A DNA stretch of 64,000 nt from assembly GCF_019393635.1 (NCBI RefSeq), contig NC_057866.1:3994223-4058222 (forward strand), in the 5' to 3' direction. Origin of the DNA: Dromiciops gliroides (Eukaryota; Chordata; Mammalia; Microbiotheria; Microbiotheriidae). The translations under genes and the position numbers were made by a program. Positions 11,724-21,325 of the stretch are shown here, piece by piece (position 1 is the stretch's first letter; every line of letters starts with the position of its first letter). The notes under the pieces are model-generated. The model made no database searches. It was not told where the DNA came from and worked only from the letters and a program-made list of their open reading frames with translations.

Positions 11724-13610
11724 TTTGTAGGAGATTTTATAACAGAGGAAGGGGATTTCTACAAGTGACCTGAGCCTAACAAGACAGTCATCTGGAAACC
11801 ACTCTGAAATCACACCTGGACCAGAAAGCTGCATCATATGGTGTTGCTAGAATCAGAGAGTTGTATGAGCTGAAAGTTCAGAGACTTAAATGGACATGTT
11901 TTTTTCCACTGTTAATTTTTTCCCATAGCATAATTGATCTGTAAGATCTACTTACTGATGTGGACTGCCCCCTTTGGTTTTGTCAATGCACTGATCAGTT
12001 TTCCCCCTTTCCTCCTCACATTGTTACCCATCACAAAGCATTGTTGCCCATGGTAAGAAATCTTGATGAAGTATTTATATTAGTTACTGATTAATTAAGG
12101 GGAACACAACACTCAAGAATCAAATGGGGCATTGTAAGAATGATTATTAATAACTGATATCTTCGGGGAGATTCAGAGGTTACCTCCACTTCTTCCAAAG
12201 CATTGATTTTTCAAGGGCTAGTTTCTCCTTGATAATAAGATCTCTTCATCTTGGCCAGACCCTACCCCCAAATCCAAGGAATTTGTTCTAGGGTGAGAAA
12301 GTTCATTGTATTTTACGCAAGCTTGGGTTGAGACATATTCGTTTGCCTAGATAGGAAGGCCTCTCCATTCAGGGAGGGGTCATTTAGCCCACCCATTGAA
12401 AAATAAAAAAATGCAATAAAAATTCATGACCAGTGCTCCCACAACATAAAAAAGAACCCCTCTGAATTTCCAAAATGAATCTTCTTTCACTGCAAAAAAG
12501 AGGAATAAATTTAGTTTTGCTGCTGGCTGTCCACTCTGGTTCCTCTTGAATCTTTTCTATAGAAGGGGGGCCTGTCTAGTTTGAACCACAGCAGCCTCAG
12601 AGGGCTGGGACTTCACTGCTTCGAAGCTTCAGATGTGATCAAAATAATCTCAGTCTTCTATCTGTTTCAAAAGTGGGAGGTCCTAGAATCTCTATTTCCT
12701 TTCCTGATTTTGGAGATATGAGATCACTGCTTGAAATATATTAGTCCTACCGCTGATGGACCCCCATGCACATCTTCATGGAGCCATGAGTATGAGCACA
12801 CACACACCACCACCATGACTGCACACAAGGATGATTACTGAGGATCTCTATTATCCAGAAGCACCCATTGCCATAAAGGTGGGAGAAAACAGCTGGGGGA
12901 AAGAGACCAAAAGCAAAGTCTGAGAGAATGAGGCTTAGGGAACTAAAGGGGCCTAAGAGATATGAGAGACTCATGCTTGCTCCCATCACCTTGGCACTCA
13001 GGAGGGTCTTGCCTCCTCTCACCCAAGCTTCCATTCCAATTCAGGACATCAGAGAAAATGGGGGCTCAGGGAGAAAGCTTGGTTACTACATAGGCCTGGG
13101 GTTGTATAAAATGTTGTCTGGGGTCTCAAAATGGTAGGCAGTGTGGTCATGGGGGGTGGAAGTGGGCAAATCACAAGGCATCAGAAGAGGAGGGGCATGG
13201 ATAGTGATGAAGAGATGTTGAGATATTTCCCCTGAGGGGCCCCACTTCTCAATAATTCTAGACCCTGATTGGATAATTCTACTACACCAGAAACCACAAG
13301 AACTTTTAAAAACTCTCCATTCTACTTGCTTTGGCTTGAATTTCCAATCAGATGCTCTTGCAGACAGCCAGGTCCAGAAGATAGAACATCATATCCAGGT
13401 CAGTCACCCCAGGGCAATACCTTCTCTTCAGGAAGAAATGGCATAGAGGGAAGGGAAGGGCTTTGTTGTTGCCCCTGGGGATTGTGGTGAGTGACAGAGA
13501 TCTGGGCTCTCAGGATTTGTGGGGACAATTGGAAGGAGATCATAGATAGAGGAGTAAATGCTTCCTCTTTCCCCTTCCCCACTCCCTTATCCCTTCACAT
13601 GTATTTATTT
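11724..13610. other. unassigned, apparently unique DNA
   Basis: Moderate GC with no coding exon recognised. Open frames at 12747-13490 lie on both strands and none shows domain-like sequence. Confidence 0.4.
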
Positions 13611-13689
13611 ATGTCCTCTATTTCAACTGTTCCTTCCTTCTCTCTCACTGGGCCAACATAGGACAAGACAAATTAGCTTTGAAGGGGAA

Positions 13690-13905
13690 TTGAAGTCCTC
13701 CTGCTGGTCATTTCTTATAGCACAATAAGATTCCATCACAATCATATACCACAGCTTGCTTAGCCATTCCCCAATTGATGGGCATTCCTTTGATTTCCAA
13801 TTCTTAGTCACCACAAAAAGAGCTGCTAGAAATATTTTTTGTACAAATAGGTCTTTTTCTCTTTTTGGGGATGCCTTTGGGTTATAAATAATTTTGCTCT
13901 TCTTG
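13690..13905 (-). mobile_element. L1 ORF2 tail fragment
   Basis: Antisense ORF2 C-terminal wording (tatagcacaataagattcc, ccccaattgatgggcattcc, ccaccacaaaaagagctgc) shared with the other L1 tails. No 3'UTR or poly-A remains. Confidence 0.75.
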
Positions 13906-14699
13906 ACCCCAGAAGGTAGAAAAAAGAGGAATGGCTACAATTTACTAAAATTCATATTGTGGCTTGCTATTAGGAAACACTTGCCAACAATATCTCTGAT
14001 GCAGTGGGATGCCTACTCTGGAACATAGTGGATTCCCTCTTGTAAACACCAATCTGTAAGGGCCTGCCCCCTCCCTGAATTGTTCCTCCCAGATTGATGA
14101 GAAATGAGATTAAAAAGCTTCTTTTCAAATAAAAGGAAAAAACAGGGCTTATTGATTAGAACAAATTTAGAGATAAGGACAAAGAAAAGCAGGATATGAC
14201 CTGTAAACTCGCCCACCAGACTCAGCCATTTCTCTATCCCCCTGCATGTCTCTCACCTACCGCCGTGAACTCCTCCCTTCTCCTCATCTCCTCTTTTCTT
14301 CTTCACCCATCTCCCTCACACTACCCCCACTCCAGAATAAAAAACCCTCCTCTCACAGGAAACTTGGGCCGACCACCCACACACCCCAAGCTATTTTGTT
14401 GGCACCCCCAGGGGCTGTGTCCATGGCTGGCTGGGGCATGGGGTTTTGGTGTGGGGTGCATACCTCCACTGGGTGGAGGTAGCTGGGCAGGGCACGCCCA
14501 AGGCTTTCTAATTTTAGCCAAAGATGGGGTCCCGAATCACAATTGATTCTTACACTCTCATTTCTTATCTTCAAGCAAATCAAACTTGGCCACTTGCTGG
14601 AAATGAGTTAGAGGGGATTTGTTAGTTGTGTGGAGGTATTTTTCTCTTTCTATTTTATTCATTGATGAAAAAGTGATGAACTTTGGGTGGGGAGCATGA
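13906..14699. other. unassigned non-coding DNA
   Basis: A C-rich stretch at 14220-14420 gives overlapping proline-rich frames on both strands that look spurious. No gene is supported. Confidence 0.4.
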
Positions 14700-14845
14700 T
14701 ATTCAACAATAAAATGATATAAATGAACAATTATTCATAGATATTTTAAAATATGAATAAATAAATTAATTTATGAATGAACTAACTAGAAAATGAACAA
14801 ATAAATGCATAGGTACATAAATAAGTAAGTGAATAAAGAACTGTG
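14700..14845. repeat. AT-rich AAATGAA/AAATAAA-type low complexity
   Basis: Degenerate repeats of aaatgaac, aaataaat and similar. Confidence 0.6.
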
Positions 14846-15084
14846 TATTGTCCTGAATGATGAGATTCAGCCCACCCTTAAGCCTGTCTACATGGGTCAT
14901 AGAAGGAGGCCAAACCCTCCTGTACTCCTCTCTAGTCTTATGAAAGAGGAGAGGGGAAATGAAGGTGGGTTAGAGCCTGGTCAGGGAAAAGAGGAGAGGC
15001 AAGTGTAACCCTAGTCATCTGTAGAAGGCTCATTTCTGTGTCACGTTGTAATACCATGAGAGGAAAGGAAAGGGGAGAATGGAA

Positions 15085-15540
15085 CAAGCTTTATTAAGCA
15101 TTGACTGTGGGCTAAACACAACAAATGTTATCTCATCTGAGCCTTGGAATGACCAGGAGAGGTAGGTGCTCATATATATATATATGTGTGTGTATATATA
15201 TATGTATATGTATGTATGTATTTATCTATGTATCTAGCCATTCATTCATTTATTTATCATCTATTTATTCATTTATCTATTTATCTATCTATCTATTTAT
15301 TTTTTGGTGGGGCAATGAGTGTAAAGTGACTTGCCCAGGGTCACACAGCTAGTAAGTGTCAAGTGTCTGAGGCTGACCTGAATTCAGGTCTTCCTGAATC
15401 CAGGGCCAGCGGCCTATCCACTGCACCACCCAGCTGCCCCCCTAGGTGCTCTTATTAACCCCATCTTAGAGTCGAGGAACCTGAGGAAGACAGATGTTAA
15501 GTGAACGTTAGTGAACGTCTGAAGATAGAGCTGAAATGAT
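15085..15540 (-). mobile_element. MIR/CORE-SINE split by a younger SINE
   Basis: Left part 15085-15171 (ttattaagcattgactgtggg, tatctcatctgagcc) and right part 15443-15540 (ttattaaccccatcttagag, gaacctgaggaag) are the two halves of one antisense MIR. They are separated by the WSINE1 insertion. Confidence 0.65.
15172..15442 (-). mobile_element. WSINE1-type SINE with expanded tail microsatellite
   Basis: Antisense SINE body at 15304-15442. Bases 15172-15303 are TATA/TGTA/TTCA/TCTA tetranucleotide repeats standing where the SINE tail belongs. The 9-bp duplication taggtgctc (15163-15171 and 15443-15451) lies outside the repeat, so the array grew from the SINE tail. Confidence 0.9.
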
Positions 15541-15573
15541 TTCTTACTCTTAGCCTAGCACTTGTGCGCTGTG

Positions 15574-15587
15574 GCGCCTCCTAGCGG
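15574..15587 (-). promoter_or_regulatory. candidate CTCF-like motif upstream of the receptor gene
   Basis: The minus strand reads CCGCTAGGAGGCGC. This agrees with the CTCF core CCASYAGRKGGC at all but about two positions. It sits in a small GC-rich patch about 150 bp before the receptor start codon. Motif match only. Confidence 0.25.
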
Positions 15588-15693
15588 CCCCTAGAGAGAG
15601 GGAGTGACAAAGAGGAGGCTCTAACTCTGGAGAAGGGGGAGGGGAGTAAATCTCTGGAAAAGTCCCTGATGCACTGCTTTGTCCTCGTGTCCC

Positions 15694-15696
15694 CAG
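15694..15696 (+). promoter_or_regulatory. candidate splice acceptor for the receptor coding exon
   Basis: A pyrimidine-biased stretch (ctttgtcctcgtgtcccc) ends in CAG here, 45 bases before the chosen start codon. MRGPR genes usually have the whole coding region in one exon behind a non-coding 5' exon, which would fit. The upstream exon was not identified. Confidence 0.35.
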
Positions 15697-15740
15697 GGCG
15701 TCTGAAAGGAGCAGGGCTACTGAGGCTGAGACCAATCACT

Positions 15741-16763
15741 ATGGCTGTGTCCCCCACACCTGGGCAATTGGAATATGTTAATGACGACGCAAGGAAGAGC
15801 AGCCCAAGTTTAGCTATTGGGGTACCTAGCTGGATGCGGATCCTTTCTCTGATCATAGCCGGCGTTGGGCTGGTGGGGAACAGCATCGTCCTGTGGCTCC
15901 TGGGCTTCCGCATCCCCAGGAATCCCTTCTCTGTCTATATCCTCAACCTGGCCGGGGCTGACGCCCTCTTCCTTTGCAGCTTTTTTTTTTTTATCTTTAT
16001 AGAGAGATTTGTTGGATATTTTCCTTATGTTTTCGAGTGTTTGATAACAGCCACATTCTTCTACACTGTGGGCCTGAGCCTTCTGACTGCGATCAGCACC
16101 GAGCGCTGTCTGGCGGTGCTCTTCCCCTCCTGGTACCTACAAGATCGCCCCAAACACACGTCTGCAGTGGTGTGCGCTGTCCTCTGGGCTCTGTGTATTA
16201 TGTTCTGGGTAGCGGATTTAGTCTTTTGCAGTTACGTAATCCACCCGTTTGCCTGTTTCATCTTCCCGGACGTCCTGGTCGTGTGGTTAATCCACTTCAC
16301 TCCAGTGCTGGGCGTGTCCAGCCTGACTCTGCTGCTGAAGGTCAGGTGCAGCTCCCAGCGCCGGCAGCGCCCCAGGCTCTACCTCCTGGTGCTGCTCATG
16401 GTCCTGGTGTTCCTGATCTGCGGCTTGCCCCCGGGGATCCAGGGTGGAATGAGGTCCTTGGGTTTAGCTTTCATGCCTTATTGGCTCCTTTTGCTCCTGG
16501 TCTGTGTGAACAGCAGCGCAAACCCTTTCATTTACTTCTTGCTGGGCAGTCGATGGCCTAGAATAGGGAGGGAGCCCCTCAGGGTGGTCCTACTGAGGGC
16601 CCTGGCGGACGAGCACGAGTTGGAGAGCACTAGAAGGCATGTGCCACACCAACACCCGGGAGACAGTATTCTCATGATAAGAAGATGGTCGGGCACGGGA
16701 GCCCATGAAGTGAGCTCTCTGCCCCAAATGCACTCCACTTCCCACCTCCCTGTGCGGGGTTAG
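15741..16763 (+). CDS. Mas-related G-protein-coupled receptor (MRGPR family), intact
   Basis: A 340-residue class A seven-helix plasma-membrane receptor. Family members in sensory neurons and mast cells detect peptides and small cationic irritants. Helices are at about 31-55, 63-87, 99-122, 140-160, 178-200, 211-233 and 245-268. Diagnostic residues are N47 in GN, D74, ERC (121-123) in place of DRY, W149, CGLP (227-230) in place of CWxP, and NSSANPFIY (257-265). Position 97, where most class A receptors have the TM3 disulfide cysteine, is Val; C163 and C172 are placed like the TM4-TM5 pair of human MRGPRX2. The ATG at 15741 has A at -3 and G at +4. An in-frame ATG at 15669 would add 24 unrelated residues across a likely splice acceptor. 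A T12 run encodes F81-F84. The tail after about residue 325 is unlike the family. The orthologue cannot be fixed by eye. Expression is not shown. Confidence 0.93.
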   Translation: MAVSPTPGQLEYVNDDARKSSPSLAIGVPSWMRILSLIIAGVGLVGNSIVLWLLGFRIPRNPFSVYILNLAGADALFLCSFFFFIFIERFVGYFPYVFECLITATFFYTVGLSLLTAISTERCLAVLFPSWYLQDRPKHTSAVVCAVLWALCIMFWVADLVFCSYVIHPFACFIFPDVLVVWLIHFTPVLGVSSLTLLLKVRCSSQRRQRPRLYLLVLLMVLVFLICGLPPGIQGGMRSLGLAFMPYWLLLLLVCVNSSANPFIYFLLGSRWPRIGREPLRVVLLRALADEHELESTRRHVPHQHPGDSILMIRRWSGTGAHEVSSLPQMHSTSHLPVRG

Positions 16764-16804
16764 CCAGGATTTCCTTAATCCCTTTCCTTGGTGTCTAGGG
16801 TTTG

Positions 16805-17065
16805 ATGAATAAGCATTTATTAGGTGCCTACTATATGCCAAGCACTATGCTAAGCACTTTCCATAAAACTCATTTAATTCTCATAATATCCCTGCCTGGA
16901 AGGTAGGTGCTTTTTTTTTTTTTACAGTGGAGGAAACTGAGGCAGACAGGGAGACTCAGTGACTGGCCCAGGGTCCAAAAGGTGAAAAGTATCTGAGACT
17001 GGATTTGAGCTGAGGTGTTCCTGACTCCAGGCACGTTGCTCTGTGCACTCTGGAGCCCCCTAAAT
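16805..17065 (-). mobile_element. MIR/CORE-SINE
   Basis: Antisense copy with cctactatatgccaagcac, a T-rich interruption, acagtggaggaaactgaggc and ggatttgagctgaggtg. It begins about 40 bp after the receptor stop codon, so it would form part of any 3'UTR. Confidence 0.7.
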
Positions 17066-18179
17066 GGCTGGAGGCTCCAGGGACCCGTGTGCCACCAGCC
17101 CAGAGGAGGGCCACTCCAACAGATGGCCACTGCCCCTGTCCTGGACAGTGGAGGCAGAGGAAAGACACCATCCCAGGCACCCTGTCTCCTTGACCTCTCC
17201 TTGTCAATCTTGGTAAATGAGGGATAGAGTCAGGGGTCAGACTCCTCAAGGTTCCATGGGTCATGCTCCCCCACCTTGTATTCTCATTGATCCACAAGGT
17301 TCCCTCAGGCCTCCTCCCCTCCCCCTGCCCAGAACTGAGGAGACTTCAGCTCAGCCAGGCCCCCACCCTCAATTTCCCACTCCTCCCCCTCCCATCTCTC
17401 CTCCAGTTGCCATCAAAGGAGCTGAGCTAACTACTTCTCTGCCTCTTAAAGTCAGGGCTGGGGCTCAGCATCCTCTCTTGTTTTCATTCTGTTTCTTCAG
17501 GGCTCAGTCTCTCTGAATCTCTGTGTTTCTCTGTCTCTGTGACTTTCTCTATTCCAATCTCTCTTTCACACTGCATGGCCAAGTTCTTGATGAGGTCCAT
17601 GTTTGGGTGAAGGCATTTGAGGGGTGTTTTATGACAGGGGGCACCCTAGAGAGGCCAAGACAGGGGAAGGGGACACACCATCTCACATACACAAACATGC
17701 CTGCTCAACACACACAATACACACAGCACAAACACCAAAATGAATACATACATCATACAACAGACATAGGCATGTGAGCACACATACACACCTTGAACAA
17801 CAATCTTGTCTGGAGAATCCTGAATTGTGACAAATCACTGTGCCTCCATTTGAATCCTCCAGTGACCATGACCTCACTCTCTCCTCAGTGACTACAGATC
17901 CCATTTTTCATCTGGTCTAGGCAAAGAATGGTGACTGGGCAGTCTCAGCTCCTCTTGTCATTGCTTATGTGACATGCATGATTACAAGCACTAATCAGTC
18001 ATCAAGGCAGGGAGTGTCATGGGGTGTCCCTGGTACCCAACTGTCCTTGGTCATGCTGTCATTGATCACTAATATTGATTGGCTGTGCCCATGATTGACA
18101 CATTGATACGTAAAACCAAGCTCCCAATAGAAGAAACTTTTGGGGTATGAGACCCTTTCCCAAAGTTAGGAGCCAGGGA
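17066..18179. other. unassigned, apparently unique flank of the receptor gene
   Basis: GC-moderate with a CA-rich stretch at 17690-17790. No further receptor exon or homologue is seen. Confidence 0.45.
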
Positions 18180-18385
18180 AGTGAATAAGCATATTTGTAG
18201 TGCCTACAATGTGCCAGGCACTGTGCTAAGGACCTTACAAATATCACATTTTTGTCATCACAACAACCTTGCAAGTTGAAGAAACTGAGGCATGCAGAAG
18301 TAAAGTGACTTTTCCAGAGTAACATAGCTATTAAATGTTTTAGGTCAGATTTGAAGGTCTTCCTGACTCCAGGCCCAATGTTTCG
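18180..18385 (-). mobile_element. MIR/CORE-SINE
   Basis: Antisense MIR wording: caatgtgccaggcactgtgc, caacaaccttgcaagttg, gaagaaactgaggc and gatttgaaggtcttcc in order. Confidence 0.7.
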
Positions 18386-18992
18386 CATGATTTATGCAAC
18401 AGCTGGTACTTCACATTTTCTGGTCATTGGAAAAGGAATTCCTTGACCACACATGTCCCAGTAGGCCACTGATTGGGGGGACATGTTAATCACAGAATCA
18501 CAGACATAGTTGAGGAAGCAATTTGATTCAGGGATGTTCAGAGGGAGAAGTCTTGCTCCTCAATTTGGGCCAGATTCCAAGACTTGTGCTGGCAAAGACT
18601 CAAATGAGGCCAGTGTCTGTAATCAGCACAGTGTTTGGCACAAAGCTGACCTTTAATAAATTCTTCTTTACGCAACCTCCAAATTCTAGGGAAATAGAGA
18701 AAACACGGCCTTCTCCTGGGATGTGTTGCTGAGAGGGGACCTGTGATGGAATTTGTGATTTTGTTTGCCTTGACCCTGTCTCCTGTCTTTGTTTCTTCCC
18801 TGTTACTCCAGCCTGACTGAGAGGGAGCTGGAGACATTTTCCTCTCCTGCCTGAGGGCCCATGGGGAGTAGAGAGGTATAAGGTACTATATATATGTTAT
18901 CTATTACTCGTGTTGCAATAATCAACCTCATGGGTTTATTGTAAGGAAATCTCTCTTTAAAGTACTCTATAAATGTAGTTTACCATTAAAAA
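18386..18992. other. unassigned non-coding DNA
   Basis: No gene recognised. There is a short stretch near 18620-18665 with tgtttggcacaaagctgacc and an aataaa, possibly an L2 tail. Confidence 0.35.
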
Positions 18993-19459
18993 AAATGATG
19001 AGCAGGATGCTATCAAAAAGACTTGGAAGGACCTGCATGAGCTGATGCAAAGTGAAATGTACTGTATAAAAAATAACAACAAGAATGTGAGATGATCTGC
19101 TGTGAATGAGTGTTATTTTCAGCAATGCAATGATCCCAAGGCAACTATGAAGGTCTTATGAAAAATTCACTCCATCTACAGAGAGAGAACTGATAGTATT
19201 TGAATACAGATTGAAACATAATTTTTTTTTGTTAGTTCCTTCATCTGAAGTTTTGTTTTTCTCTGTTTTCTTTCACAACCTGCCTAATGTGGAAATGTTT
19301 TGCATGACTGCTCATGTATAGCTTATATTGAATTGTTTGAGTTCTTGAGTGGGGGAGGGAGGGAGGAAGAGAAATTGGAATACAAAGTTTTTTAAAAATT
19401 GATGTCAAAATTTATATTTTACATGTAATTTGGGAAAATAAAAATCTAAATAAAAAAGA
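18993..19459 (+). mobile_element. L1 3' end
   Basis: Contains gatgagcaggatgc, gacctgcatgagctgatgc and a 3'UTR with tgcatgactgctcatgtatag, then an A-rich end with aaaatctaaataaaa. Confidence 0.8.
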
Positions 19460-19623
19460 ATCATTCTCTAACCATTGAATGATCCTGTCCTAAGACCACC
19501 TTTCAGCTGTTAGCTTCAGTCTCAGCACAATTAGGTCATGTGATTAATTGTGTCTACTCAGCCTTTAATAAGATCATATTAAATCTAACACTACATAAAT
19601 ATTGGATATTGTTAAAGTAGTGG

Positions 19624-19765
19624 GGGGTCAGATAGGTAGCGCAGTGGATAAAGTACTGGCCTTGGATTCAGGAGTACCTGAGTTCAAATCCAGCCTCAGA
19701 CACTTGACACATACTAGCTGTGTGACCCTGGGCAAGTCACTTAACTCCCATTGCCCTGCAAAAAA
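19624..19765 (+). mobile_element. WSINE1-type SINE
   Basis: Full body with a 10-bp perfect duplication aaagtagtgg at 19614-19623 and 19766-19775. Confidence 0.92.
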
Positions 19766-19775
19766 AAAGTAGTGG

Positions 19776-20630
19776 TTATTGGTTATTGTGATTATTATAT
19801 AAAATCTTAAATATCTCTGTGTGCTATCCAAATTGAGGATTATTATATCCTGTGAAACAGGCCACACCCTGTCAGCTTTAAGCCAAATTCCTTGAGTCTC
19901 TTTGCCTGTGAGCCTCAGAAAAGTCTGCTGTTATCTTACAAGTTTCTAAGGTAGGGGCAGAGGTCCTAGCTCCTTAGAGAAAAGAAGGAAACAAATTTAT
20001 ACATACCTGGGAAATTGTCACCATGTGCCTTTAACAAATGTATTATATCTTATGTTTGTGGATAAAAATCTTATTTCTTTTAAAGTGCTAAAATATTAGA
20101 CTGCAGAAATTAAAATGTTACCATTAGTGATTATAAATCCAGATTTGATTTGATTTAAGCCAAAATCTGCCTAAAAGAAATAATGTGGTACCAGTTGTGT
20201 GGCTCCACAGTGTTCTATTTACTATATGGTATAATGATAAAACTTACCTCCCAAAGTTGTGGGGGCTCACATGATTGTAAAGTTCTTGCATAGGGAAAAT
20301 GTTATATAATTGTTTTTCTGTATAAAAGTATAGAGTAAAAGTATATGAAAAAAATTTTTAAGTATATGAAATTAAGAGTACCTCAGTGGTAATTAATTTT
20401 TTTTAAGTTTTAAAAACTCTTAATATTATTTAAGGTATTATGTTTCTAAATTTTCTTATAGTGCATAATTTGGTAAACAATTGTATCAGCTACAGTAAAA
20501 AGTCAATTTCTCTTATAATCTAGATGTTAAATTAAAAAAAAAACACCTGTACTTCTAAAAAAAAGGAATGAATGTGTTGGGAAGTTTTTGGTCTGCTGAC
20601 CAAATGTTCTGAAGTACTATAATTATGAAC
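19776..20630. other. unassigned AT-rich DNA
   Basis: No gene or repeat recognised. Confidence 0.4.
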
Positions 20631-20635
20631 TCAGG

Positions 20636-20940
20636 GCAGTTAGGTGGTGTAGTGGATAAAGCACTGGCTCTGGAGTCTGGAGGACCTTAGTTAAAATCTC
20701 ACCTCAGACACTTAGTAGTTGTGTGACTCTGGACAAGTCACCTAACCCCAATTACCATAAACATCAGGAACACTCTCCAGTCATCCTGATCTATAACTTG
20801 CCACTAGACACAAATAGCTCCAGAGGGAAGTGTGAGATTGTTGACCTTGCACATCCTTCCCTCAATTAAATCCAATTCATTGCAAGTCATGACATTATCC
20901 TGATGTCATGACCCTTTTTGAAAATGAAGGACTGTTAACT
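20636..20940 (+). mobile_element. long composite SINE (tRNA/CORE head with unrelated 3' half)
   Basis: The first 120 bases follow the WSINE1/CORE pattern (gcagttaggtggtgtagtgg, gtgtgactctggacaag). The rest (ccagtcatcctgatctat, gacattatcctgatgtcatg, gaaaatgaaggactgttaac) resembles the 3' part of longer marsupial SINEs that I associate with RTE-type tails. It is diverged and no clear duplication is visible. Confidence 0.6.
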
Positions 20941-20945
20941 AAGCT

Positions 20946-21015
20946 TTTAATATAATAATATATTATAATATATTATAATAATATATAATAATATAATATA
21001 ATAATATAATAATAA
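20946..21015. repeat. (TAATAATA)n-type AT repeat
   Basis: Dense taata/tataa repeats with no G or C over about 70 bases. Confidence 0.85.
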
Positions 21016-21159
21016 GGAATTATTGTTTTAATCAAATATTTACATAGATGACATGGAAACAAAGATGACATGGAAGTCATTATCAGGGATATGACTTAGA
21101 GTCTAATTCTATACTTCTGACAAGGTTTGGACTGATCAGCTTGTGAGGGGACCAACATT

Positions 21160-21313
21160 ATTTTTTGTTTTTGTTTTGCAGGGCAATGAGGGTTAAGTGA
21201 CTTGCCCAGGGTCACAGAGCTATTAAGTATCAAGTGTCTGAGGCCGTATTTGAACTCAGGTCCTCCTTAATCCAGGGCTGGTGCTCTGTCTACTGTGCCA
21301 TCTAGCTGCCCCT
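21160..21313 (-). mobile_element. WSINE1-type SINE
   Basis: Antisense copy: T-rich tail, gggcaatgagggttaagtgac, ending gccatctagctgcccc. The flanks share an aacat-type short duplication. Confidence 0.85.
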
Positions 21314-21325
21314 AACATAATTAAA

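Noticed and set aside
16590-17297. Antisense open frames of 83-113 codons overlapping the receptor gene and its flank
   Set aside because: They are shadows of the GC-rich coding strand and show no domain-like sequence.
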